8,113 nt of DNA, from NCBI GenBank assembly GCA_947489925.1, contig CANLFK010000101.1:1-8113 (forward strand), given 5' to 3'. Each line of letters starts with the position of its first letter. Positions within the stretch are counted from its first letter, which is position 1. The position numbers and the translations under genes were made by a program. Under the pieces are notes generated by a model. The model did no database searches and was not told the origin of the DNA. It saw only the letters and a program-made list of their open reading frames with translations. Positions 1 to 6,968 of the stretch are shown here, one piece after another. The DNA comes from Candidatus Caenarcanales bacterium (GTDB lineage: Bacteria; Cyanobacteriota; Vampirovibrionia; Caenarcaniphilales; Caenarcanaceae).

Positions 1-1
1 C

Positions 2-430
2 CAAGTTTATTTGCATACAAATCAAAAAATAATACAAAGTAATTTTCTTATTCATTTAATATTACAAAGTATTGTTTTTATTTGGCTTTTTGGTTTATTG
101 CCAACTGATATTGGTATTATTGGAGCTTCTTTTTGGCATTGCACACAATATATAACCTTTGTCAAAAATCATCAAAAACACAAGGCTCTTAATCAATTAA
201 TAAAAAATCCTTTTTGGTATAACTTATTTGCCAAAGAAAATTGGTTTATTTATTTAGGAATTTTATTTATTTTTAGTTGTTTATTGCCAATTCTTAAATT
301 TAATTTGAGCAATTTAGAAATTAATGGTTTAGCCTTAGCTTTTTCTTTGAGCCTAACCTTTCATCATTACTTGCTAGATGGTATTTTATGGACAAAAAAT
401 GAAATTAAGTGGAGTTTGGGCTTAACTTAG
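2..430 (+). CDS. Polytopic membrane protein of unknown function, 5'-truncated by the window edge
   Basis: The frame is open to the first bases of the window. The first apparent start (position 11) is a TTG with no ribosome binding site, so this is most likely the C-terminal part of a longer protein. About 140 residues are visible. Three hydrophobic stretches can be seen (roughly residues 12-30, 79-95 and 105-120, counted from the TTG), so it sits in the inner membrane. Two motifs stand out: FWHCTQY after the first helix, and HHYLLDGILW near the C-terminus. A His-rich HHYxxDxxIW ending is, from memory, shared by several uncharacterised bacterial integral membrane proteins, and resembles the His-rich helices of Brp/Blh-type membrane oxygenases. 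I cannot assign a reaction. It ends TAG and converges on the next gene with about 45 bases between. Confidence is high that it codes, low on function. Confidence 0.75.
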   Translation, partial: QVYLHTNQKIIQSNFLIHLILQSIVFIWLFGLLPTDIGIIGASFWHCTQYITFVKNHQKHKALNQLIKNPFWYNLFAKENWFIYLGILFIFSCLLPILKFNLSNLEINGLALAFSLSLTFHHYLLDGILWTKNEIKWSLGLT

Positions 431-474
431 AGATTATCTCAATACAATATGACTTACACAATTTATTCAATTTG

Positions 475-978
475 TTAAGAACGGCTTTGTTTTAAGTTTT
501 TGAAAGCACAAAACCAATCAGCTAAATGATGAGATAAACTGCCCAGCCAAGTACCTAAAAAAAACAAAACTATTAATTTTTGATAATTAAATGAAAAGTC
601 AATAAATTTATCCAAAACTTCTGAAAAATTAAAATTTTGTTGTTTAAACAGCAGAAAAACAATAAATAAAAAACAAATTGGCAATCCCAAATAAATAAAA
701 CGAATAAAAGGTCCCCATAAAGCATCATGGCTTTGGCTTACAAATGAACGATGTCCACCCGCTTTCTGATAAGGAATCCAAAAAAAACGCAAAAAACCCC
801 AACGATAATATTGTAAGCTTTTTGTGTCTAAGTCTGGACCAAACATTAAACCAGCAAATAAAAAACCACTTGATAAAATTAAGCCCATAAAAAAGTTCTG
901 ATTGGCTTCCCAGCCCCATGCCAAGCAAGGAATAAAACAATACCAAGTAATTAAATCATGCGTTTTGCCAGAAGCCAT
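475..978 (-). CDS. DUF2227-type putative metal-binding membrane protein
   Basis: This 167-residue protein matches, from memory, the DUF2227 family ('putative metal-binding protein'), frequent in cyanobacteria and also resembling YdjM-type membrane hydrolases. What is seen: an N-terminal ASGKTHDLIT (H7, D8), then a hydrophobic segment ending in GLMFGPDLD (D49, D51), YYRWGFLRFFWIPYQ, an HRS motif (H76), SHD (H84, D85), a strongly hydrophobic span at about 93-112, and a last helix with GSLSHHLADW (H150, H151, D154). The repeated His/Asp positions beside membrane helices are what suggests metal binding. In family members I recall, HRSFLSH is contiguous; here it reads HRSFVSQSH, so the second His is shifted by two residues. 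The substrate is unknown. The start ATG lacks a clear Shine-Dalgarno sequence. It is divergent from rpsD, with 96 bases between the starts. Confidence 0.85.
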   Translation of the reverse strand: MASGKTHDLITWYCFIPCLAWGWEANQNFFMGLILSSGFLFAGLMFGPDLDTKSLQYYRWGFLRFFWIPYQKAGGHRSFVSQSHDALWGPFIRFIYLGLPICFLFIVFLLFKQQNFNFSEVLDKFIDFSFNYQKLIVLFFLGTWLGSLSHHLADWFCAFKNLKQSRS

Positions 979-997
979 TAGAGATAAATCAATATAA

Positions 998-1026
998 TTG
1001 ACAGGATCGAGAAAAAACAGTAATCT
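998..1026 (+). promoter_or_regulatory. Probable sigma70 promoter of rpsD-rpmH
   Basis: A perfect TTGACA (998-1003) is followed after 17 bases by TAATCT (1021-1026), which keeps the key T, A and final T of a -10 box. A perfect TATAAT lies a little further on (1028-1033), but 24 bases from the TTGACA. Transcription would start at about 1033-1040, leaving a leader of roughly 35-40 nt before the rpsD ATG at 1075. It lies in the 96-base divergent gap. Confidence 0.55.
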
Positions 1027-1074
1027 ATATAATCTTATACATAATTTTGCTTTTAGATTAAGAATTAAAAATTT

Positions 1075-1797
1075 ATGGCTCGTTACATATACAAAAAAAC
1101 TACAAAACTTGTCCGCAAATTTGGGCCTATTAATGGTCTTCCAGCTAATGTCAAGCGTGCTTCTAAGCCTGGCGGAAAGAAAAAAGACGGAAAATTATCA
1201 GAATTTGGAAAAGGGCTTTTCAATAAAAATAAATTGAGAGCTTGTTATAATATTTCCGAAAAACAATTCAGAAATTATTTTAGAGAAGCTGTCAAAGCAT
1301 TAGATACTGGTGAGGCTTTATTGCAGTCATTAGAATTTAGATTAGATAATTTGGTTTATCGTCTAGGTTTAGCTCCAACTTTAATTTCAGCTAGGCAAAT
1401 GGTTGTGCATGGGCATATTTTAGTTGAAAAGCTAAAAGCTCAGAACAAGCTCGAAAATCCTCCTTTGGAAGAAGAGAAAAATAAGAAAGAAGGAAAGAAA
1501 AAAGAAGAGAAAAATAAAAAAGAAGAATCTTCCGAAAAAGAAGAAATTACTTTTACAAAAGTGGATAAACCTGGTTATAAAGTAAAGTATGGGCAAAAAA
1601 TTAAGCTTTCCAAAAAGTTGAAAAATAAAATGCCAGCCTTCATTGAACAAGCCCTGCAAAATCCAAATCGGGTTGAATATGTAGAATTTGATGAAAATAC
1701 TTTAAGTGGCTGTTTTACCCGAATACCAACAGCGGCAGAAATACCAGCTCAAGTCGAAATCTCTAAGATTATTGAGTTTAGTTCTCGCAGATTATAG
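1075..1797 (+). CDS. rpsD: 30S ribosomal protein S4 (uS4) with a charged insertion in the S4 domain
   Basis: S4 binds 16S rRNA early in 30S assembly and helps form the mRNA entry site. The N-terminal region is divergent and lacks the Cys zinc knuckle. From residue 53 the match is clear: KLRACYNISEKQFRNYF, then the S4 RNA-binding domain with LEFRLDNLVYRLGLAPTLI.ARQMVVHGHILV (about 86-117) and the C-terminal end with IPTAAEIP and a final R-R-L. The usual VNGK turn after HGHILV is missing. Residues 118-163 are a Lys/Glu-rich low-complexity insert, after which the domain resumes at DKPGYKVKYGQKIKLSKK. This brings the protein to 240 residues against a usual ~200. The ATG at 1075 is the natural start (MARY) but has no good Shine-Dalgarno sequence. 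S4 often autoregulates its operon; no such structure is obvious here. rpmH follows after 27 bases. Confidence 0.95.
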   Translation: MARYIYKKTTKLVRKFGPINGLPANVKRASKPGGKKKDGKLSEFGKGLFNKNKLRACYNISEKQFRNYFREAVKALDTGEALLQSLEFRLDNLVYRLGLAPTLISARQMVVHGHILVEKLKAQNKLENPPLEEEKNKKEGKKKEEKNKKEESSEKEEITFTKVDKPGYKVKYGQKIKLSKKLKNKMPAFIEQALQNPNRVEYVEFDENTLSGCFTRIPTAAEIPAQVEISKIIEFSSRRL

Positions 1798-1824
1798 TTA
1801 ATAGTAAAAAAAGAGGAAAGAAAA

Positions 1825-1959
1825 ATGAAAAGAACACTTGGTGGAACAAAAAGAAAAAAGAAAAGAGTAAGTGGCTTCAGAGAAAGAATGTCCACTCCGA
1901 CTGGACGCAGAGTAATTGCCAGACGCAGAGCTAGAGGCAGGCATAAATTAACTATTTAA
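1825..1959 (+). CDS. rpmH: 50S ribosomal protein L34 (bL34)
   Basis: This is a 44-residue, Arg/Lys-rich protein of the large subunit. It begins MKRTLGGTKRKKKRVSGF and contains RMSTPTGRRVIARRRARGRHKL, which is L34 over its whole length. The RTLGGT.RK+KR.SGFR pattern is the version I associate with cyanobacteria and plastids rather than the RT.QPS..+R form of most bacteria. The start is supported by a strong Shine-Dalgarno AGAGGA at 1812-1817, seven bases before the ATG, in contrast to rpsD. It lies 27 bases after rpsD and is probably co-transcribed with it. In most bacteria rpmH is followed by rnpA and yidC; here it is followed by a probable terminator and then an AsmA-like gene. Confidence 0.97.
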   Translation: MKRTLGGTKRKKKRVSGFRERMSTPTGRRVIARRRARGRHKLTI

Positions 1960-1986
1960 TATAGTTTTCTAGGCTTTGTTTATTCT

Positions 1987-2021
1987 CAAAATTAATCTTC
2001 AAACTTTAATTTTGCTTTTTT
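1987..2021 (+). terminator. Probable intrinsic terminator after rpmH
   Basis: CAAAATTAA (1987-1995) pairs perfectly with TTAATTTTG (2006-2013 plus G2014), giving a 9-bp stem around a 10-base loop. A run of six T (2016-2021) follows. The stem has only one G-C pair, so it is weak in isolation, but its position 27 bases after the rpmH stop and the T-run support it. Confidence 0.5.
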
Positions 2022-2097
2022 CACTAGACTGGAGCTTTATACTGTTTTGTGAATTAAAATAAACTACAACTTGGTTTTATGATTTTAATTTTTTGTT

Positions 2098-5000
2098 TTG
2101 ATTTTTTTTATTCGTCATAAGTTTTGGTTTTTATTTGGGCTGTTTTTTGGTCTGAGCTTATTTATTCTTGGTAAATTATATTTTTCCAAGGCGGATTTTT
2201 GGTGGGGATTAATTGGTGCTAAAGCTGAAAACTTATTAGGAAGTCGCTTGGAATGCAAAGTTGTTAAATGGTGCGGAAAGCCCAGTAAATATAGTAGTAT
2301 TTGTGCCTTTGACTGTGAAACTCGGGATAAAGCTTTGTATGCGGCCAGAATTAATAATCATTTATTTAGTGGTGCTGTTGAAATTTTTGATTGGGGAGTC
2401 AGAAAGCTTGCCAAAAGAAATAAACAATATTTTCCTAGAATTCCTTATATGGTCAATTCATTTGTTTATACAAATGGCAATATTTTAAATAAAATCCAGA
2501 TTCAAGAAATAAAATTAAATCGTCAAAATTTTATTGGTCAGCACTGGAAAGTTGAAGCTGAGAGCCAAAAAAAGGATATTGTAATTTCAGGTTTAATTGG
2601 AGATTCATCAGATTTTTTGGTTAAATTGAATCAATTTGCTTTTCCAAAATTTTCTTTGAATGGTCAAGTTGAGATTTCTAATGAAGCTTTTAAGCGAAAA
2701 CCAATTATATTTAAAACCAATAATTTAAATTTTATTTTCAAGAATTTGCCTTTTAAAAAGCTTAATTTAACTGGAAATGCAACTACAAATAATAATTGGA
2801 ATGAAATTAATCAAATTGAAAACCTTGATTTAAAGCTAGATCAAAAATTACAAATTACCCAAATTCCAAAAACCACTGAATTTAAAATACAAAACTTTGA
2901 AATTGCTGAATTAAAAGATTATTTACAAATTTTGAAATTACCCTATAAATTGCCAGACTTAAAAGGTAACTTGCAAGGAAAAATTTGGCTGCCCTCTTTC
3001 AAAAAGCAAAGTTTACCAAAAGCTGAAATCTCTCTTTGGACTGATAATTTACAAATTAGACTTGCTCCAACTGATATTTATTTGGGTTTAATTCGTGGGC
3101 AAATTCGCTTTAATTTAAAAAAACAGATTTTATTGGCGAATTTATTTATGGTTGATTTTCCGCTCTCAAAGCTCAATAATTATTTGCAAGCTAAAACTAA
3201 AAATCAATTAAATATTCTTGGTGGTTCAGCTAAAGCCAATATTTTTTATAAAGCTAAAAATAAAGTTTTTCAGAATAAATTAGAAATTAAAAATTTAAAA
3301 GCTGAATATCAAAAAATTGGTGTAAATAATGGTCAAGCTGAGTTTTTTATAATGGAAAATTTTAATAATTTAAAAGGTAATTTTCAAGCTGAATTAATGA
3401 ATAAAAATAATTTGGTGAATGGAAATGTAAATTTAGAGCTTTCTTCTTCGAATGGAGAAATTCAGGTTTTGGCAAAACAATTAATTTTAGATGAAATTCT
3501 TAATAAATTATTGAAACAAAATATTAAACTAAAAATTAAAAATTTAAATTCTAAAATACCAATTAAAAATAAAATAATTAACTCTTTCAGCGGGCAAACT
3601 CAAATTGAATCTGGCGAATTTATAATGCCTAAAAATAATATTGGAAAAATCAATATTGAAAGTGGAAATATTAATTTTAATGAAAAAAACTTAAATTTAA
3701 ACGATATTTTATTGACCAAAAATAAAAATGAAAAAATCAATTTAGATTTAAAAATAAATTTAATTCAAAAAAAATTAATTGATTTAATGGCAAAAGGAAT
3801 TATTGAATTTAAGTCGGTGACTAGTTTTTTGGCTTTGCCTATTAAAGAAGAAGTCGGGTTTTTAAATGTAGACCTGAAAGTACAAAATCAAGAATTAAAA
3901 AATGCCAATTTCAACTTAGAAAATATTAATTTTAAAAGCAAGCAAAATTTAATGATTAAAAATCTCAATGGCTTGATTAATTATGATTTAAAGCAAAAAA
4001 ACTATAAAGTTGATCAAATTTGCTTAGAAAATGACAAATACGGAAATACTTGCCTGAATGGTTTTTTTCAGCTTGATCAAAAATTCAATTTGCTGGCTTT
4101 GAATTTAGATTTGGACGGAATTTTCAAACCTAATTTAAAAGTAAAAAATACAAACTTTGATATTTCAGAATTACCGTTTAAATCTAAAGTCGAATTTGAG
4201 CCACTTGAAAAAAGCTTTTTAATTGATTTTGAAGGTTTAGAAAAAAATAATTATATTTACTTAAATGCTTTATTCAAGCCGAACTTTAAGGATATAAATA
4301 AATCGTTTTTTAAAATTAATGATTCTGAGTTTTTATTACCCGGCATTAATATTGCCTCTCGGGGTGAGGGCTTTTTGCAAAATTTCAAAGTAAAAGTATT
4401 TAGTGAACCTTCAATTAATTTAAGCCAAATTTCTAAAGATATTAGTGGTTATATAAGTTTCTGGCTGGAAGCGGATAAAGTTAATCTTTTTGACCGCAAA
4501 ACTTTTTGGAATAATTCTAAGATTTCAGTTAAAACCAATAATTCACAAACTATTTCGCTAGGAAAAGCTGAATTATCTGAATTAGAAAGCTATTTTGAAG
4601 CTAAAGAGGGAGAAGGTTTTGCCACTTTAATCATTGGAAAAGGTCGCTTAATGAATTTGCCTTTTGATAATTTGAATGCTTCTTTTAAACTGAAAAATAA
4701 TGATTTGAAATTTAATGCCTTAGACTTTTCAGCCGCTTCAGGCAAGATTAATTTGAAAGGTAAATTAAATTTAATTAGTAATGAAGGTAATTTTACTGGC
4801 ACGGCAAAGGGTTTGGATATTGGAAAAATTGCCAAAGGATTAACCGATCAAAGAGGCTTTAGCGGAATTGGTGATTTCACCTTTGCTATTGACGGGCATT
4901 TACAGAGCTTAATTGCAAATAAAAAGCCTATTTTCGGCTCTGGTTCATTTGATTTACGGAATGGACGGACTTCACATGTTTTAAGCTTACAAAAAAAGTT

Positions 5001-5511
5001 GAATTTGGCAAACTTTGTCTTTGGTGGGCCTTTGGCTTTGAATTTAAATTCGGTTTTAGAAGTTTTAGCACCCACTGAAAACGGTTATTATAAAAGCTTA
5101 AAAGGTAATTGGCTAATTGACCAAGATTTAATTATTATTCCAGCGGCTTTGTATAAAGGGGAAAATGAATTAAATTTAAATACCAGCGGATTTTGGAATA
5201 GAAAAGATAATAAGCTAAACTTTAATTTCATTGGCAGTATTCCGCGCATTCCCATTAGGCTTGACCGAGCTGGTAGAAGAGCGGAAACTTTAAATGTTTT
5301 TTCACAATTCAATGTCGTTAATGTTTTAGGACAATTTCCAGTTTTAAATGCCGTATTTGATCCAAGACCAAGAGTTTTTAAATTTACAATGAAAGGCGAA
5401 GCTGGCGAATCCAATGAATTAAATAGTTATGCTTCTCGCACTTTTGGTTGGCTAGATAGTGCTTTATACAAAAAATTACCAATGCCCGAACCTCCAAAAA
5501 AGAAATTATAA
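2098..5511 (+). CDS. AsmA/TamB-like envelope protein with one N-terminal membrane anchor
   Basis: This 1137-residue protein has one N-terminal membrane helix (about residues 8-28) and then a long periplasmic region rich in Asn, Lys and alternating hydrophobic residues. That periodicity is typical of the repeating beta-groove of AsmA/TamB/DUF3971 proteins, which are thought to move phospholipid between the membranes of diderm bacteria. The C-terminal third is the most recognisable: GFSGIGDFTFAIDGHL (from residue 920), GSGSFDLRNGRTS (from 947), a later LKGNWLIDQDLIIIPAALY, and NTSGFWNRKDNKLNFNFIGSIP, which resemble the AsmA-like C-terminal domain. The order of events at the 5' end is uncertain. 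The only start in the short open stretch is TTG at 2098, without a Shine-Dalgarno sequence, and the next in-frame ATG is past residue 120, which would lose the anchor. A possible -10 TATACT lies at 2038-2043. It stands alone, with no bam/tam partner visible. Confidence 0.85.
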   Translation: MIFFIRHKFWFLFGLFFGLSLFILGKLYFSKADFWWGLIGAKAENLLGSRLECKVVKWCGKPSKYSSICAFDCETRDKALYAARINNHLFSGAVEIFDWGVRKLAKRNKQYFPRIPYMVNSFVYTNGNILNKIQIQEIKLNRQNFIGQHWKVEAESQKKDIVISGLIGDSSDFLVKLNQFAFPKFSLNGQVEISNEAFKRKPIIFKTNNLNFIFKNLPFKKLNLTGNATTNNNWNEINQIENLDLKLDQKLQITQIPKTTEFKIQNFEIAELKDYLQILKLPYKLPDLKGNLQGKIWLPSFKKQSLPKAEISLWTDNLQIRLAPTDIYLGLIRGQIRFNLKKQILLANLFMVDFPLSKLNNYLQAKTKNQLNILGGSAKANIFYKAKNKVFQNKLEIKNLKAEYQKIGVNNGQAEFFIMENFNNLKGNFQAELMNKNNLVNGNVNLELSSSNGEIQVLAKQLILDEILNKLLKQNIKLKIKNLNSKIPIKNKIINSFSGQTQIESGEFIMPKNNIGKINIESGNINFNEKNLNLNDILLTKNKNEKINLDLKINLIQKKLIDLMAKGIIEFKSVTSFLALPIKEEVGFLNVDLKVQNQELKNANFNLENINFKSKQNLMIKNLNGLINYDLKQKNYKVDQICLENDKYGNTCLNGFFQLDQKFNLLALNLDLDGIFKPNLKVKNTNFDISELPFKSKVEFEPLEKSFLIDFEGLEKNNYIYLNALFKPNFKDINKSFFKINDSEFLLPGINIASRGEGFLQNFKVKVFSEPSINLSQISKDISGYISFWLEADKVNLFDRKTFWNNSKISVKTNNSQTISLGKAELSELESYFEAKEGEGFATLIIGKGRLMNLPFDNLNASFKLKNNDLKFNALDFSAASGKINLKGKLNLISNEGNFTGTAKGLDIGKIAKGLTDQRGFSGIGDFTFAIDGHLQSLIANKKPIFGSGSFDLRNGRTSHVLSLQKKLNLANFVFGGPLALNLNSVLEVLAPTENGYYKSLKGNWLIDQDLIIIPAALYKGENELNLNTSGFWNRKDNKLNFNFIGSIPRIPIRLDRAGRRAETLNVFSQFNVVNVLGQFPVLNAVFDPRPRVFKFTMKGEAGESNELNSYASRTFGWLDSALYKKLPMPEPPKKKL

Positions 5512-5545
5512 TTAGGTTTTACGGTAATATTTAAATTAAGGTAAA

Positions 5546-5598
5546 ATAAATTCTGATATTTAAATAAATTCTGTATTAAACTTTTTATAATAAATTCT
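5546..5598 (+). promoter_or_regulatory. AT-rich leader of infA with a -10 box and three ATAAATTCT words
   Basis: The word ATAAATTCT occurs at 5546-5554, 5564-5572 and 5590-5598. The first two lie within a longer repeat AAATAAATTCTG with an 18-base period. A perfect TATAAT (5586-5591) overlaps the start of the third word; no good -35 lies 16-18 bases upstream. This is a plausible promoter for infA-ribH. The repeats may be chance in such AT-rich DNA. Confidence 0.35.
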
Positions 5599-5615
5599 TT
5601 CTTGATAGGAGCATA

Positions 5616-5846
5616 ATGTCTAATCCCAAAAATAAAGAGGGAACTTTATCGTTTGATGGCAAAGTTAAAGAAGCCAAGCCCAATGGTATGTTTATCGTTG
5701 AATTAGAAAATGGTCATTCAGTTTTGGCTCATATTTCTGGCAAAATTCGTAAAAATTTCATTAAAATTCTGCCAGGAGATACCGTAACTGTCGAGCTAAC
5801 ACCCTATGATCTTAATCGAGGTCGCATAACTTACCGTTCTAAATAA
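5616..5846 (+). CDS. infA: Translation initiation factor IF-1
   Basis: This 76-residue OB-fold protein binds the ribosomal A site during initiation, together with IF-2 and IF-3. It shows the IF-1 signatures MFIVELENGHSVLAHISGKI, RKNFIKILPGDTVTVELTPYDL and RGRITYR, spread over the whole protein with no gaps. The N-terminus (MSNPKNKEGTLSFDGKV) is a few residues longer than the common MAKEDVIE form. The ATG at 5616 is fixed by a Shine-Dalgarno AGGAG at 5607-5611. In many bacteria infA lies near rpmJ and the alpha operon; here it instead heads a small cluster, 16 bases ahead of ribH. Confidence 0.97.
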   Translation: MSNPKNKEGTLSFDGKVKEAKPNGMFIVELENGHSVLAHISGKIRKNFIKILPGDTVTVELTPYDLNRGRITYRSK

Positions 5847-5862
5847 ATTATTAAAATTAACC

Positions 5863-6333
5863 ATGAATCAATCTAAAGTTTTTAGTGCTAATTTACTGTC
5901 AGCTGGGCTCAAATTTGCCATTGTAATTAGCCGTTGGCATGATTTAATTAATAGTAAATTGCTTGAAGGTGCTATTGATACTATTATTCGCCATGGTGGA
6001 AGCTCTGAAAATATTGAGATTATTTATGTGCCAGGTTCATTTGAAATTCCGCTGGCGTGCAAAAAAGTAGCTCTTAGCCAAAAATATAATGCCGTAATTG
6101 CAATTGGAACAGTTATCAGAGGTCAGACTTTACACTTTGATTTAATTTCTTCCGAAGCGATTAAAGGTATTGCTTGTGCGAGCATGGAAACAAATATTCC
6201 GATTTCTTTGGGTATTTTAACAACCGATAGCTTAGAGCAAGCTTTTGAAAGAGCTGGTAGCAAACAAGGAAATAAAGGTTCAGAAGCCGCTTTAGCCGCC
6301 ATTGAAATGGCAAATTTGTTTAAAGAAATTTAA
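5863..6333 (+). CDS. ribH: 6,7-dimethyl-8-ribityllumazine synthase
   Basis: This cytosolic enzyme condenses 5-amino-6-ribitylamino-uracil with 3,4-dihydroxy-2-butanone 4-phosphate to give the direct precursor of riboflavin. At 156 residues it has the normal family length. Seen: AIVISRWHDLI (19-29), ENIEIIYVPGSFEIPLA (49-65), AVIAIGTVIRGQTLHFD with the catalytic-type His91, GILTTDSLEQAFERAG (Arg130), and SKQGNKGSEAALAAIEMANL. Residue 25 is Trp where most bacterial enzymes have Phe (Phe22 in the Bacillus subtilis enzyme), the residue that stacks on the substrate ring. The ATG at 5863 has no Shine-Dalgarno sequence and lies 16 bases after the infA stop, so translation may be coupled. The other rib genes are not in the window. 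The unknown 94-residue gene follows after 12 bases, where nusB is often found in other bacteria. Confidence 0.96.
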   Translation: MNQSKVFSANLLSAGLKFAIVISRWHDLINSKLLEGAIDTIIRHGGSSENIEIIYVPGSFEIPLACKKVALSQKYNAVIAIGTVIRGQTLHFDLISSEAIKGIACASMETNIPISLGILTTDSLEQAFERAGSKQGNKGSEAALAAIEMANLFKEI

Positions 6334-6345
6334 TTTTGTTTTTCT

Positions 6346-6630
6346 ATGGAAGATCCGAAAACTCAAATAATACAAATCTTAGCAAAGTTTAAAGCTGATT
6401 TGCTGTGGGACGATATTGTCGGCATTTTTGATATAGTTCCAGTCAATATTAAAGATGAACTTGAATCTCAATATAAATCAGCCCTGAAAGCTTCAGCCGA
6501 CAAACTAAAATTACCAATAGCCGAATTATCCCAGCAGGTCGAAGAATCGGCTTATAATATTATTAATGGCACTTCTTATTCAGCTGAAGAAATTAAAACT
6601 AGGCTTAAAGCATATGGCATTGAAGAATAA
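6346..6630 (+). CDS. Small acidic helical protein, unrecognised
   Basis: This 94-residue protein begins MEDPKTQIIQILAKFKADLL and ends in KAYGIEE. The composition is acidic and it is probably all-helical, with no signal peptide, membrane helix or Cys/His cluster. It lies 12 bases after ribH in the same direction and is probably co-transcribed with infA and ribH. nusB often occupies this place, but the sequence lacks the NusB N-terminal Arg-rich R..A...L...Y pattern and is too short (NusB is about 130-150 residues). The start ATG has no Shine-Dalgarno sequence. The regular codon pattern and tight packing support a real gene; I do not know its role. Confidence 0.7.
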   Translation: MEDPKTQIIQILAKFKADLLWDDIVGIFDIVPVNIKDELESQYKSALKASADKLKLPIAELSQQVEESAYNIINGTSYSAEEIKTRLKAYGIEE

Positions 6631-6668
6631 TTTGGATTGTAATTTATTTCATTTTTGGAAGCTTAAAT

Positions 6669-6968
6669 TCATTTTTGTAAATTTAAAATAAACATACAAG
6701 AATTCCAACTCATAAAGCTTTTTGCCCAACCAGGCCTGCCATCTAAATAGCTGTATTGTTCGTGCATCATTTTATTTTTTTGAATATCTTGCGCAAGCAG
6801 AGTATTAATTCTATTTTTTAAATCTTGTGCTTCGCTGGTGTAATGGTATTTTTGTAAAATTTCAATTGCAAATAAATTAGGCAAAACCCAAATAGGTTCT
6901 TGAATTGCTTGAATTAGATACTCGTGAACTTTTAAGCAAATATGGTTTTGATGGAGATAATCTTCCAA
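6669..6968 (-). pseudogene. C-terminal fragment of a probable (alpha/alpha)6 glycoside hydrolase (trehalase/GH63-like)
   Basis: The open frame is 99 codons, but only the part from about 6900 down to 6669 looks like a protein domain: EPIWVLPNLFAIEILQKY, SEAQDLKNRINTLLAQDI, then MMHEQYSYLDGRPGWAKSFM and SWNSCMF before the stop. The P-I-W....N start, the helix with Y..EA..L, then (H/Y)E.Y....G and a final F.SW.......L resemble the C-terminal end of trehalase/GH63-like glycosidases, so the first several hundred residues would be missing. The N-terminal ~22 codons (6902-6968) are the antisense of an EF-Tu sequence, so the apparent ATG at 6968 is not a true gene start. It converges with the 94-residue gene, 38 bases away. 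A near-identical copy of its 3' part lies at 7955-8113. The family assignment is tentative. Confidence 0.55.
6680..6838. repeat. Direct repeat, copy 1 (159 bp, 157 identical)
   Basis: Matches 7955-8113 base for base without gaps at a constant offset of 1275, with differences only at 6711 (C against T) and 6835 (C against G). It lies within the 3' end of the glycosidase fragment. Left of 6680 the two copies differ completely. The right end of the match is not reached because the window stops. Confidence 0.95.

Noticed and set aside
998..1237. Plus-strand 79-codon frame overlapping the 5' part of rpsD
   Set aside because: It is an out-of-frame shadow of rpsD, starts within the promoter's TTGACA, and has no family resemblance.
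1432..1659. Minus-strand Phe-rich frame opposite the S4 insert
   Set aside because: The Phe/Leu run is simply the antisense of the Lys/Glu codons (AAA, GAA) of rpsD.
4590..5414. Three minus-strand frames opposite the AsmA-like gene
   Set aside because: Lys/Phe/Pro-rich antisense of a well-supported gene; no start signals or domains.
5544..5598. ATAAATTCT words as an iteron array or CRISPR-like repeat
   Set aside because: Only three copies, unequal spacing (18 and 26 bases), and low complexity in very AT-rich DNA.
6346..6630. NusB after ribH
   Set aside because: Position fits, but length and N-terminal motif do not.
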